Counted from the stretch's first letter, positions 38,272 through 47,045 are shown. The stretch is 64,000 nt of DNA from JBKDZR01 sp047971485 (GCA_047971485.1 JBKDZR010000041.1:1-64000); one strand, 5' to 3'. Numbers and translations: made by a program. Notes: generated by a model from the letters alone, not told the origin.

Positions 38272-38968
38272 TGATCCTCTCGCGGTTGCGGGTCAGCCAG
38301 CCGGTGATGGCGGCGACGGTTTCTGCGCGGCGCTCGACAGGCAGGAAATGCCCGGCACCGTCGATAACGATAAGTTCGGCATCAGGCGCCAGGGCAGCGA
38401 TCTGACGATGCTGCGCTTCGGGCGACCAGCCATCCTGGGCGCCGGTCAACAACAGGATCGGCACCTTGATATCGGGCAAATAGGCCGCCGCATCGGGGCG
38501 CGCGACCAGCGCCTTGATCTGGCGCTCATGGATATCCGGGCCCATTTTCAGGACCATCTCGGTCAGATCGGCGATCAGCGCGGCATCCCCGACCCGCGCC
38601 GGATCCAGCATCGGCGGCAGCCATTCGGCGGCCAGGCCGGGCATGTCCGCATGGCCCAGGTCGATCTTTTGCTGCCGCTTGGGCGGTTCATCGGGACGGG
38701 ACGGCCCGTGGCCGGTATTGGCCAGCACAAGGGCCCGCACCCGATCCGGCGCCTGATGGGCCATCTCCATCGCGACACGCCCGCCCATGGAGTGCCCCAC
38801 CGGGATCAATGGACCCTCGGTTTCGGCCAGAAGGCGGGCGGCCATCTCGGGGATCGTCGCATCGCGCGTTACATCGGCGTCATGAACCGGCAAACCGGCG
38901 GCCTCGGCCAATGGGCGCCAGATGCGCGCATCCGAGACCAACCCGGGAATCAATACCAGCGTTACCAA
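38264..38968 (-). CDS. Alpha/beta hydrolase in the ligAB operon
   Basis: A protein of about 234 residues with the alpha/beta-hydrolase nucleophile elbow GHSMGG, an acid in LTGAQDGWSP and the catalytic His in IDGAGHFLPVERR. It may hydrolyse an ester or lactone of a catechol-type acid before ring cleavage, or a ring-fission product. There is no ATG near the start: a TTG at 38968 has a fitting AGGGGGG ribosome site, and a GTG at 38983 is the alternative. First gene of the operon, divergent from the GntR gene. Confidence 0.82.
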   Translation of the reverse strand: MVTLVLIPGLVSDARIWRPLAEAAGLPVHDADVTRDATIPEMAARLLAETEGPLIPVGHSMGGRVAMEMAHQAPDRVRALVLANTGHGPSRPDEPPKRQQKIDLGHADMPGLAAEWLPPMLDPARVGDAALIADLTEMVLKMGPDIHERQIKALVARPDAAAYLPDIKVPILLLTGAQDGWSPEAQHRQIAALAPDAELIVIDGAGHFLPVERRAETVAAITGWLTRNRERINA

Positions 38969-38985
38969 TCTATCCCCCCTCACGA

Positions 38986-39059
38986 TGAATACATTTTATT
39001 GGCACATACCCCGAAATACGCCTATAATCAACTCATATATCCGGTACGTGTATACATTT
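38986..39059. promoter_or_regulatory. Direct repeats in the ligAB/gntR divergent promoter
   Basis: TGAATACATTT (38986-38996) and TGTATACATTT (39049-39059) are near-identical and 63 bp apart, about six helical turns. The second contains the palindrome GTATAC. FadR-type GntR proteins bind short palindromes of this kind, so these are candidate sites for the adjacent regulator. Confidence 0.5.
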
Positions 39060-39080
39060 CGACAGCGACAGGAGGGCCCT

Positions 39081-39842
39081 GTGCCCAAACAGAACGGGAC
39101 CAGAACCCATACGATGCGCGCCCAGATCGAGCTACGCCAGCGGATTCTGAACGGCGAGCTGACCGGGGGCACCCGGGTGTATGAGGTCACCCTGGCCGAG
39201 GAATTGCAGATATCCCGCACCCCTGCGCGAGAGGCCATGGCCCGGCTGGTCGAAGAGGGGCTTCTGGAACGGGGCAGTCGGGGCGGCTTTACCGTGCGCA
39301 GCTTCAACTATGCCGATGTGGTGGACACGATCGAACTGCGTGGTGTTCTGGAGGGTACGGCCGCGCGCCTGGCCGCCGAACGCGGTGTGCCGGCCGATCT
39401 TCTGGACAGCGCGGCCACGATCCTGGATGAGATCGACGCCAGTTTCGGCCCGGCCACGGGGGATGTGGATTTCGCCGCCTATTCCGCCGCCAATGCCCGT
39501 TTTCACCAGACCCTGGCGGATATGTCAGGCAGCGCGGTGATGCAGCTGGAACTGGCGCGGATCACCCGGCTGCCCTTCGCCGCACCCTCGGCCTTTCTGC
39601 CCTTCCGGCTGCAATCGGTGGATTTCAAGCTGGAGCTGCTGGACGGCCAACGCCAGCACCGCCGTATCCTGGATGCCATCACCAACCGCGAAGGCGCCCG
39701 CGCCGAGTCCTTGGCCCGCGAACACGCCCGCGCCGCGCGGATCAATATCGGGCGCATTTTCGGGCGCGACGGCAAGATTTCCGCGAACATCCCGGCGCTG
39801 GCCCTGATCGCCCCACCAAAGGCGGCCATGCCCTCAGAATAG
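39081..39842 (+). CDS. GntR-family (FadR/FCD type) regulator of the ligAB operon
   Basis: A 253-residue regulator with an N-terminal winged helix (IELRQRILNGELTGGTRVYE, LQISRTPAREAMARLVEEGLLE) and a C-terminal FCD helical domain (IELRGVLEGTAARLAAERGV, FHQTLADMSGSAVMQLEL). I chose the GTG at 39081 because AGGAGG lies 5 bp upstream; an ATG at 39114 is the alternative. It is divergent from the hydrolase-ligA-ligB operon and probably represses it. Its end overlaps the end of the convergent glutamine-synthetase-like gene by 9 bp. Confidence 0.88.
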   Translation: MPKQNGTRTHTMRAQIELRQRILNGELTGGTRVYEVTLAEELQISRTPAREAMARLVEEGLLERGSRGGFTVRSFNYADVVDTIELRGVLEGTAARLAAERGVPADLLDSAATILDEIDASFGPATGDVDFAAYSAANARFHQTLADMSGSAVMQLELARITRLPFAAPSAFLPFRLQSVDFKLELLDGQRQHRRILDAITNREGARAESLAREHARAARINIGRIFGRDGKISANIPALALIAPPKAAMPSE

Positions 39843-41294
39843 GCCGAAATATTCGCTCTGCTCCCATTCCGAGACGGATCGCAGATAGCGCATCCATTCC
39901 GCCCGTTTCAGGGTCGACATATAGTCGACAAAGGCCTGACCCAGCATGTCTCGGTACAGATGCCCCCCCTCGAAGGCCTCAATCGCGGCGATCAGACTGG
40001 GGGGCAGCATCTGTACCCCCGGGGCATAGGGCTGTTCCACCGGATCCGGGGCGCGCAGGCCCTGTTTCAGCCCCGACAGGCCCGAAAGGATCTGCGAGGC
40101 GAAGAACAGGTAGGGGTTGGCCGCCGGTTCCGCGACACGGTTCTCGATGCGGCTGGCAGGATCGCCGGCCAGCAACAATGCGCGCACCATGGCACCGCGG
40201 TTATCCAGCCCCCACTGGATACGGTCGGGGGCCAGCTGGAACGGTTGATAGCGCTTGTAGCCATTGACCGTCGGTGTGCTCAGCAGGCAGCTTTCGGCCG
40301 CATGGGCCAGAAGCCCCGCAATCCAGGCGCTGGCCGCCTGGGTCGGCACGCCATCGGCCTCGGGCTGGAACAGGTTGGCCCCGGTCGTCAGATCGGTCAG
40401 CGACTGGTGCAGATGCCAGCCGGATGAGGCCGTGTTCTCTACCCGAGGACGACACATGAAGGTAGCGTGCAACCCGCGCCGTGCGCACATCTCTTTCACC
40501 ATGGTACGGAACATGACCATGTTGTCGGCATGCACCATGGGGCTGGCCGGCTCAAAGGTGAACTCGAACTGGCTGGGGCCCATCTCAACCTCGGTCGAGC
40601 GCACTGGCAGGCCCAGGGCGGCGGCCGCGCGGCGCAAATCATCCATCACCGGTTCCAGGCGATCATACTGGGTTTCCGACAGGTATTGCAGACCCTGGGA
40701 CAACAGGCGGGTCTGCGGAGGCCGCCCCGGCATGCCGGTATCGGCGTGTTCCAGCCCTTCGGAAAGGCGCTCAAAAACGTGGAACTCAACTTCCAGCCCG
40801 ACGGTCAGGGCATAGCCCGCCTCGGCCAACAGCGCCTCGGCCCGGGCCAGGATGGGGCGGGCGGCGAAGGGGATCGGATCGCCGGATTTCAGCACCGGAT
40901 CGCAGAGGATCCAGGCGGATTGCGGGCTCCAGGGTAGGGTACGGAACGTGGCGGGGTCGGGCACCAGCAGCATGTCGGCGGCCCCCGCCAGCGGCCCCAG
41001 ATCCCCATCGCCCCCATCCCAGATCGGAAAGACGGTGCGGTTCGAGGTATCCTTCAACAGCAGGGTCGAGGGCAGCGACAGCCCGGAACGAAAGACCGAG
41101 GCCAGCGCGCCGGCCACCACCGTCTTGCCCGCCAGGATGCCGTGGCTGTCAGCGCAGAGCACACGCACAGTTTCAACCCCGGTTTCCCCCAGCAGGTCCA
41201 GCAACTCCGCAGCCGCCGTCAGCTTCGCCTCATCCAGCAAACCCAGCCGGGCAAGCCGGCCCTCTTTCAGATCGCTCAATTGCCCGGATCCCAT
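39834..41294 (-). CDS. Glutamine-synthetase-family ligase (gamma-glutamylamide synthetase-like)
   Basis: A 486-residue member of the GS superfamily. Motifs: VGLEVEFHVFERL and TEVEMGPSQFEFTF (metal glutamates), SGWHLHQSLTD (in place of the NGSGMH loop), NGYKRYQPFQLAPDRIQWGLDNRGAMVR and RIENRVAEPAANPYLFFA. Family members outside true GlnA join glutamate to amines: polyamines (PuuA), isopropylamine (IpuC), aniline (gamma-glutamylanilide synthase). It lies 7 bp downstream of a Rieske oxygenase gene, a combination known from aniline catabolism. The ATG at 41294 is chosen for spacing. Substrate unknown. Confidence 0.85.
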   Translation of the reverse strand: MGSGQLSDLKEGRLARLGLLDEAKLTAAAELLDLLGETGVETVRVLCADSHGILAGKTVVAGALASVFRSGLSLPSTLLLKDTSNRTVFPIWDGGDGDLGPLAGAADMLLVPDPATFRTLPWSPQSAWILCDPVLKSGDPIPFAARPILARAEALLAEAGYALTVGLEVEFHVFERLSEGLEHADTGMPGRPPQTRLLSQGLQYLSETQYDRLEPVMDDLRRAAAALGLPVRSTEVEMGPSQFEFTFEPASPMVHADNMVMFRTMVKEMCARRGLHATFMCRPRVENTASSGWHLHQSLTDLTTGANLFQPEADGVPTQAASAWIAGLLAHAAESCLLSTPTVNGYKRYQPFQLAPDRIQWGLDNRGAMVRALLLAGDPASRIENRVAEPAANPYLFFASQILSGLSGLKQGLRAPDPVEQPYAPGVQMLPPSLIAAIEAFEGGHLYRDMLGQAFVDYMSTLKRAEWMRYLRSVSEWEQSEYFGLF

Positions 41295-41301
41295 GGTTGG
41301 C

Positions 41302-42627
41302 TCAAACCGTTTCCGGCAGCTTCGCCGCCCAGGGACAGTTCTGCCGCCGCTCGGCATCGGAATTCAGATAGGCCTTTTGCGTATCCCCATCCGGCGCGAT
41401 CGCATCGGTGGAAACCGGCCCGTGGATATGGTCCAGATCGGCGCCTTGCATCAGCAACGCATCCTCCTTGCCGTCCTTCAGCGCGGCAATCGCAGCACGC
41501 AGCATCCGGCGGTAGCGGATGATCGCCACATCGGATTTGCCCAGATGCTCATCCGTGCGGTCCTGGATCCGGCCCATGCTTTCCACCGCCCACTGGTCAT
41601 GGACGTTGATGTCCATCCCCATGCCCGTATAGGTCATGGTGCCCTGTTCCTCGGGGTCATAGCCGTAGTTGTTGGCCTTGTTCTTCAGCGGCGCATAATC
41701 CGGCAGGCGGTGCTCCTTGAGGCGCTGTTCGCGCATCAGTTCCTTGTTTACCGGTTTATCGAAGCTGGTGAACATGGAATACCAATAGCAGGTCTCGTCA
41801 TCGACGGGCACATGCCACTGGGTGATGGTCATTTCGCGGCTCATGGGGATGCAGATCGCCTCGGGGAAGATCTGGTTGGTCACCCGGACATGAACCCGGC
41901 CATCCGTCATGTGGCGCAGGGCGGTGACGCGCAGGCCGTAATCCACCTCTTCGACGGAGATCGTCGGGCGCGGGTATTCGCGTAAAAGCTGAGTCATCGG
42001 CACGTCGGTATCGGCGGCCTTGTCGCGGAACTGCTTGCCATAGCTTTCGTTGGGATCCTCATCCTGCAAAAAGCGATGCAAGAAGCTGGCATGGGCCGGG
42101 TCGATGCCCACCTCCATCGCTTGCAGCCAGTTGCATTCCCACAGGCCCTTGAAGGCGAAGACATGGGTATCGGGGGCGCGGAAGCAATCGAAATCGGGGA
42201 AGGCGGGTGCCTCGCCCGGGCCCATATAGGCGAAGATGATGCCGTTCTTTTCCACCACCGGATAGGCGCGGGCACGGATCTGTTCATGCATGCGTGAGCC
42301 CTCGGGCTCGGCCGGTTGTTCGACGCATTGGCCATTGCGGTTGAAATGCCAGCCATGGAAGGGACAACGCAGGCCGTTATCTTCCAACCGGCCAAAGCAC
42401 ATATCGGCCCCACGATGGGGGCAATGGCGCTGGATCAGGCCCAGTTCGCCCTGTTCATCGCGGAACAGAACCAGATCCTCACCCAACAGGCGCACCGGCA
42501 CCACCGGGCGCGGGCCGGCCAGTTCATCGGACAACGCTGCGGGTTGCCAATAGCGACGCAGAACCTCGCCGGCATCGGTTCCGGCGCCCACGCGGGTCAG
42601 GCTGTCATTGAGTTGCTGGCTGATCAT
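41302..42627 (-). CDS. Rieske non-heme iron oxygenase, alpha subunit (phthalate 4,5-dioxygenase/LigX-like)
   Basis: A 441-residue ring-hydroxylating oxygenase. The Rieske [2Fe-2S] motif is CPHRGADM...CPFHGW at about 77-99; the mononuclear iron triad is read from MEVGIDPAHASFLHR (D, H, H). The type resembles phthalate 4,5-dioxygenase and aryl-ether O-demethylases such as LigXa, which need a separate reductase; none is in the window. Hydroxylation or O-demethylation of an aromatic is expected. Start at the ATG 42627; a palindromic operator lies about 50 bp upstream. Cotranscribed with the GS-like gene. Confidence 0.88.
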   Translation of the reverse strand: MISQQLNDSLTRVGAGTDAGEVLRRYWQPAALSDELAGPRPVVPVRLLGEDLVLFRDEQGELGLIQRHCPHRGADMCFGRLEDNGLRCPFHGWHFNRNGQCVEQPAEPEGSRMHEQIRARAYPVVEKNGIIFAYMGPGEAPAFPDFDCFRAPDTHVFAFKGLWECNWLQAMEVGIDPAHASFLHRFLQDEDPNESYGKQFRDKAADTDVPMTQLLREYPRPTISVEEVDYGLRVTALRHMTDGRVHVRVTNQIFPEAICIPMSREMTITQWHVPVDDETCYWYSMFTSFDKPVNKELMREQRLKEHRLPDYAPLKNKANNYGYDPEEQGTMTYTGMGMDINVHDQWAVESMGRIQDRTDEHLGKSDVAIIRYRRMLRAAIAALKDGKEDALLMQGADLDHIHGPVSTDAIAPDGDTQKAYLNSDAERRQNCPWAAKLPETV

Positions 42628-42677
42628 CTGCGGGTCCTCGTGTCTGGGTGACCGCAAGGGGCACCTGGGGAAATCCG

Positions 42678-42698
42678 AATGTGCGATAATCGCACATT
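42678..42698. promoter_or_regulatory. Perfect 21-bp palindrome upstream of the Rieske oxygenase gene
   Basis: AATGTGCGAT-A-ATCGCACATT is a perfect palindrome. Its core CGATAATCGCACA recurs at 46128-46140, between the IclR gene and the TRAP binding-protein gene. It is the probable IclR operator controlling the Rieske/GS operon. Confidence 0.7.
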
Positions 42699-42800
42699 AC
42701 GTTTATTTTTCCCCCTCGCCCGCCTCTTTGCAAGGATTTTCTCACGCGTAGTGCACGGCGAAGATCGGGCTTGAGGTCTTGCCGACTGCCACTCTTCATG

Positions 42801-42908
42801 CGCGGGACAAGCCCGGCACGGGCGCCGCGCATCGCCGGGCCGCCCCCCGGCACGGCGCTTGGCTGCCACAGCCGCGAACCAATGAGGTCGCGCTATCACG
42901 GCAGCCAT
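42801..42908 (-). repeat. Dispersed intergenic repeat, copy C (inverted)
   Basis: Read on the minus strand this matches copies A (3-120) and B (56921-57040). The start ATGGCTGCCGTGATAGCGCG is nearly identical to copy B, the middle is divergent, and the core GCGCGGCGCCCGTGCCGGGC with CTTGTCCCGCGC is conserved. It lies in the 545-bp gene-free stretch 42628-43172, which otherwise holds the palindrome at 42678 and the hairpin at 43126. I see no gene there. Confidence 0.7.
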
Positions 42909-43125
42909 AAAGCGCACCCGATCCAGACATGGATCGCCGCACCGCGGCCCGTCGACGCGCGGCTGGCTCTGTGGCATCCACTGTCTCAACGACAGCTCTG
43001 TCCGCTGACCAAGCCGTGACCCATACCATGCCAAAGTCCGGCTGAGGTCAGAAATGCACAACGCCCCACACCAAGCAGATATTCGCGGCTTCGCCCACGA
43101 ATGCCTGCTCAGGTTTCCTTGTTCT

Positions 43126-43172
43126 GCAGGATTTTCAGCCCAAAACCGGGGGCCACTTTTGTGAAATCCTGC
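43126..43172. repeat. Inverted repeat at the 3' end of the third TRAP operon, related to 62984-63015
   Basis: GCAGGATTT (43126-43134) pairs with AAATCCTGC (43164-43172), ending at the base before the TRAP permease stop codon. The reverse complement of the left half (CCGGTTTTGGG, then CTGAAAATCCTGCA) resembles the element between boxA and the small ORF at 62984-63015. It probably serves as a transcript end and belongs to a second dispersed repeat family. Confidence 0.5.
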
Positions 43173-44474
43173 TTAGCGCCCCGTCAGGAACAGCGAGATC
43201 GCCGGCACCGCCAGCAGAATCCCCAACCGGACCACATCCACCACCACGAAGGGCAAAACCCCCGCCATGATCGTCTTCAGCGGCAGGCCGCGCGCCGCGC
43301 TTTTCACCATGAACAGGTTCATCCCCACCGGCGGCGTGATCAGCCCCAGCTCCACCGTGACCACACAGATCACCCCGAACCAGACCGGATCAAACCCGTT
43401 GGCCAGGATGATCGGATAAAAAATCGGCACGGTCAGCAGGATCATCGCCAGGCTTTCCATGAAACAGCCCAGGATCACGTAGAAAACGAGGATGCCGAAC
43501 AGCACCTGCCAGGGGGTAAAGCCGCTATCGGTGAAAAACGACACCAGCGCCCCGGACAGTTGCGAAACCGACAGCACAAAGCCAAACACCTCGGCCCCAA
43601 TCAGGATCAGGAAGATGGCCCCCGTGGTCACCGCCGTCTCGGCGAAGGCCTCCAGCAACTCGGCCCGCGACAGCCCCCGGTAGAGCGCATAAAGCAATGC
43701 CAGCGCCGCGCCGATGCCCCCGGCCTCGGTGGGGGTGAAAAGGCTGCCATACAGCCCCCCCATGACCAGCCCGAACAGCACCAGCGAGGGGGCAAAGAGG
43801 CGCAGGGTTTCAAACCGGCGGGGGCGAGGATCCTCAACCGGGGCGATGTCATCACCGGCAGGAACCCAAACCCGCGACATGACCAGGATCGCCACCAGAT
43901 ACAGCAGATAGGCCAGCACCCCCGGCCCGATCCCGGCCAGGAACATGGTGCCCACGGATTGCTCGGTGATCAACCCATAGAGCATCAGGGCAATGGAGGG
44001 CGGGATCAGGATACCCAGGGTTCCCCCCGCAGCCAGGGATCCGGCTGACAGACGCGGATCATAGCCATGGGCCTGCATCTCGGGATAGGCAACGCGGGTC
44101 ATGGTCGACGCCGTGGCCAGCGATGATCCCGACACGGTGGAAAACACCGCACTGGCCGTCACACCGGCCGCCGCCAGCCCGCCACCCCAGCCACGCGTCA
44201 GGCGCAGCGAGCCACGGAACAGTTCCGCCGCCACGCCGGAGCGCGAGACCAGATTGCCCATCAGCAGGAACAGCGGGATCAGGGTGAAGGAATAGTTGGT
44301 GACGGTCTCGATCGTGGCCGTCTGCAACACCCCCAACGCCGGCGCCGTGCCGACGATCATCGCAAAGCCGCCAAAGCCCACCAGGATCATCGCCAGCCCG
44401 ATCGGACAGCCCAGGATCACCGCGACGAACAGCACCGCGACCGATCCATACCCCACAGTCAGCGGCGCGATCAT
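43173..44474 (-). CDS. TRAP transporter large permease (DctM type), IclR-linked
   Basis: A 433-residue DctM permease (TRGWGGGLAAAGVTASAVFSTV, GTLGILIPPSIALMLYGLIT, GLITPPVGMNLFMVKSAARG). Last gene of the dctP-dctQ-dctM operon. The start at 44474 overlaps the small permease by 4 bp. The shared operator suggests it imports the substrate of the Rieske/GS enzymes, an aromatic acid or amine; inferred. Confidence 0.92.
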   Translation of the reverse strand: MIAPLTVGYGSVAVLFVAVILGCPIGLAMILVGFGGFAMIVGTAPALGVLQTATIETVTNYSFTLIPLFLLMGNLVSRSGVAAELFRGSLRLTRGWGGGLAAAGVTASAVFSTVSGSSLATASTMTRVAYPEMQAHGYDPRLSAGSLAAGGTLGILIPPSIALMLYGLITEQSVGTMFLAGIGPGVLAYLLYLVAILVMSRVWVPAGDDIAPVEDPRPRRFETLRLFAPSLVLFGLVMGGLYGSLFTPTEAGGIGAALALLYALYRGLSRAELLEAFAETAVTTGAIFLILIGAEVFGFVLSVSQLSGALVSFFTDSGFTPWQVLFGILVFYVILGCFMESLAMILLTVPIFYPIILANGFDPVWFGVICVVTVELGLITPPVGMNLFMVKSAARGLPLKTIMAGVLPFVVVDVVRLGILLAVPAISLFLTGR

Positions 44475-44983
44475 GACAGCTCTCCATGCCCGCCGGTGGA
44501 GAACACGGCCTCGCGCAGACAGATCAGCGCCAGCAGCAGACACTCCAGGGTGAACGCCCCGGTGATCCACGACATGGGCAGACGGAGATCCTGGCTCTGT
44601 TCGCCGCGGGCAGCCAGCGCCAGGGTCTCATGGGCCAGCAGCCAGACCAGCACCAGCGCCAGGACCAGAACCACCGCATACCACAGCCGGGCAAGCCCCG
44701 TTCTCAGCGGGGCCGGCAGGCGTTCCGTGAACAGATCGACGCTGATCATCCCCGAGGGCATCGCCGCCCCCAGCGCCGCCAGGACGATCAGACCCAACAC
44801 ATAGCTGGCCTGTTCAATCGCACCGGGGATCATCAGGTTGATCTCGGCGCCGGACAGATCAAAGACGATCCGCGCGGCAACGTTGAAGGCCACGACGGCC
44901 AGCAGATAGGCGATGGCGGCCATGGCCAAGGCACGGGCGGCGGCCTCGGCCCCGTCGCCCAGAAGGCGGATCAATCTATGCAT
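44471..44983 (-). CDS. TRAP transporter small permease (DctQ type), IclR-linked
   Basis: A 170-residue DctQ subunit with four helices (AIAYLLAVVAFNVAARIVFD, IEQASYVLGLIVLAALGAAM, LWYAVVLVLALVLVWLLAHE). The ATG at 44983 is preferred, since the frame upstream lacks family similarity. A hairpin separates it from the binding-protein gene. Confidence 0.87.
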   Translation of the reverse strand: MHRLIRLLGDGAEAAARALAMAAIAYLLAVVAFNVAARIVFDLSGAEINLMIPGAIEQASYVLGLIVLAALGAAMPSGMISVDLFTERLPAPLRTGLARLWYAVVLVLALVLVWLLAHETLALAARGEQSQDLRLPMSWITGAFTLECLLLALICLREAVFSTGGHGELS

Positions 44984-45008
44984 GACAAGCTTCCGGAGAA
45001 ATGGGATT

Positions 45009-45029
45009 GGGCGGGCCCGGTGCCCGCCC
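45009..45029 (-). other. Intercistronic hairpin in the third TRAP operon
   Basis: Perfect 8-bp stem GGGCGGGC / GCCCGCCC with a 5-nt loop between the binding-protein stop and the small-permease start, the same location as in the other two DctPQM operons. Confidence 0.6.
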
Positions 45030-45044
45030 GTCTGTCGGCAGCGC

Positions 45045-46058
45045 TCAGCCCAGGTCGGCCGCGCACTCCGACACATAGCCCTTCAGGGCCTCATAGGTCT
45101 GGGTGCCGGGCAGGCCCTGGGCGTCCAGGTCCTGCAAGTAGGCATCCACGGCCTTCTGCGCCGCAGCCTGCCAGCGGGCGTGTTCTTCCTCCGTCAACTC
45201 AATGACATCCGAAGTTTCGCGCAGCCCCGCCAGAACCTTGGCCCCGGCTTCGTCATAGCCGCGCCCGGCGATCACGGCCCATTTCATGCCACTGTTCGCA
45301 TCCACGGCCGCCTTCACTTCAGGTGGCAGGCGATCATACTTGGCCTTGTTCATCGTTGACACGAAGGCCAGCGAATAGAAACCGAACACCGTGTGATGGC
45401 CGGTCAGCTCATCCAGGCGGAAGCTTTCCACGCTTTCCCAGGGCAGCATGTAGCCATCAATCGCCCCGCGTTGCAGGGATTCATAGGTGTTGGGCGCCGG
45501 CATGCCCACCGGCTCGGCGCCCAGTTCCTCCAGCAGGGAGCCGACGAACTGGGTGGGGCGGCGCAGCTTCAGCCCCTTGAGGTCATCCATCGTGTGCACA
45601 GCTTTCGATCCGGTGTGCAGATGCCCCGGATCATGGGTGTGGACGAACAGCACATGGGTGTCTTCGTATTCCGCATCCAACGCCCCGGAATCGTAAAGCT
45701 TCTGGAAGGCGCAGGACCCGACCGCGCCGCTGTCGTACAGCCCCGGCAACTCAACGATCTGGCTGAGCGGGAAACGACCGGCGGTATAGCCCTGAACGGT
45801 CCAGGCGATATCGGCAATCCCGTTCGCGGCGTTATCATACCCGGCCGCGGCCTTGCCCAGGGTCTGGGCGGGGAAAATCGTGACATCGGCAGCACCGCCG
45901 GCAGCCTCGTTCACGGCCGCGGCCCAATCTTCAAAGATCACCTGATTCTGCCAGCTGTTGGCCGACATGAAATGCGCATAGCGAAGCGTTTCCGCAGCGC
46001 CGGCCGGCAGGGCCAGCGTGGCCGCCAGGCCAAGGATCGCGATTGCTGAGGTCTTCAT
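45045..46058 (-). CDS. TRAP transporter substrate-binding protein (DctP type), IclR-linked
   Basis: A 337-residue exported binding protein; signal peptide MKTSAIAILGLAATLALPAG ending near GAA. DctP signatures: MDDLKGLKLRRPTQFVGSLL with the conserved Arg, and ESLQRGAIDGYMLPWESVES. The C-terminal half has several cysteines, which may form disulfides. First gene of its operon, divergent from iclR across an operator-like site. The ATG at 46058 marks the signal peptide; the frame is open further upstream. Confidence 0.88.
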   Translation of the reverse strand: MKTSAIAILGLAATLALPAGAAETLRYAHFMSANSWQNQVIFEDWAAAVNEAAGGAADVTIFPAQTLGKAAAGYDNAANGIADIAWTVQGYTAGRFPLSQIVELPGLYDSGAVGSCAFQKLYDSGALDAEYEDTHVLFVHTHDPGHLHTGSKAVHTMDDLKGLKLRRPTQFVGSLLEELGAEPVGMPAPNTYESLQRGAIDGYMLPWESVESFRLDELTGHHTVFGFYSLAFVSTMNKAKYDRLPPEVKAAVDANSGMKWAVIAGRGYDEAGAKVLAGLRETSDVIELTEEEHARWQAAAQKAVDAYLQDLDAQGLPGTQTYEALKGYVSECAADLG

Positions 46059-46121
46059 GGACGGGGTTCCTCTCTGCTTTCCGTGCGAGCCTTCCTGACC
46101 CGCTTGCGAAATATGATACGG

Positions 46122-46143
46122 CTGGTTCGATAATCGCACAACA
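46122..46143. promoter_or_regulatory. IclR operator-like site between the TRAP operon and iclR
   Basis: The sequence GGTTCGAT-A-ATCGCACAAC around 46124-46142 is an imperfect palindrome that shares CGATAATCGCACA with the perfect palindrome at 42678-42698. It sits in the divergent promoter region, as expected for an autoregulated IclR system. Confidence 0.6.
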
Positions 46144-46274
46144 TCTCGATTATTTATCGTTGACAAGTTTTCCGCATGCTTCACCCTTGGCCCGTGTTGA
46201 AGTGTTGAATATTACAGCGCCCTGGACCCACGGCGCGCCCAATTCTCAGGCACCCATTTGTTAACGGAAAGGGC

Positions 46275-47045
46275 GTGGCATTGGAAACCGAGATCCCAGC
46301 CAAAAGCCTCTCGCTCACCTTCATCAAGGGCATGACTGTGCTCAAGGCCTTTGATGACACCCAATCCCCGCTCAGCCTGGCCGACATCGCACGACGCACC
46401 GGGATCGAACGGGCCGTGGTGCGGCGACTGGTGCTGACGCTGGTCCATCTGGGCTATGTGCGCAAGGACGGCACGCGCTATGCCCTGACACCACGCATCC
46501 TGGTGCTGGCCGGCAGCTTTCTGCAAAGCAATCAGTTCGGCCGCGCCATCCAGCCCCTGATCGAGATGTGCGCCCATGAACTGGGCGTCAGCGTCGGCAT
46601 GGCCATGCTCGACGATGACAGCGCCGTCTATGTCGCCCAATCCGCCCAGCACAGCGCACGCTACACCTATGGGTTCACTCTGGGCAGCCGCCTGCCGCTG
46701 CTGCAAACCAGCATGGGGCGCATGCTGCTGGCCTGGGGCGATCCGGTCTGGGCGGGATCCGTCATCGCCAGCGCGCCCCTTGTCCAGCACACTGCGGCCA
46801 GCATCATCGACCGGGCCAGCATCGCCTGCACCATCCAGGAGGCCCGCCAAGCCGGGGCCTGTATCGTCACCGATGAATTCGAGGCCGGCGCCGTCGGCAT
46901 CACCGTTCCGATCGGGGCCATGGGCGCGGGCAAGGCAGCCTTGGGCATCGCCGAGCCCCAAACTGACCTGCCCACAGACCGGCATCAGGCGGTGATCGAC
47001 GTGCTGCGCCGCTATGCTGGCCGCATCACCCCCGTGCTCGGCTAG
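46275..47045 (+). CDS. IclR-family regulator
   Basis: A 256-residue regulator: N-terminal winged helix (FIKGMTVLKAFDDTQSPLSL, IARRTGIERAVVRRLVLTLV, GYVRKDGTRYALTPRILVL) and C-terminal IclR effector domain (SVGMAMLDDDSAVYVAQSAQ, LPLLQTSMGRMLLA, DEFEAGAVGITVPIGA). This profile is like PcaR/PobR regulators of aromatic acid catabolism. The start codon is GTG at 46275 after GGAAAGGG. It probably controls both the divergent TRAP operon and the Rieske/GS operon 3.5 kb away through the shared palindrome. Confidence 0.88.
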   Translation: MALETEIPAKSLSLTFIKGMTVLKAFDDTQSPLSLADIARRTGIERAVVRRLVLTLVHLGYVRKDGTRYALTPRILVLAGSFLQSNQFGRAIQPLIEMCAHELGVSVGMAMLDDDSAVYVAQSAQHSARYTYGFTLGSRLPLLQTSMGRMLLAWGDPVWAGSVIASAPLVQHTAASIIDRASIACTIQEARQAGACIVTDEFEAGAVGITVPIGAMGAGKAALGIAEPQTDLPTDRHQAVIDVLRRYAGRITPVLG

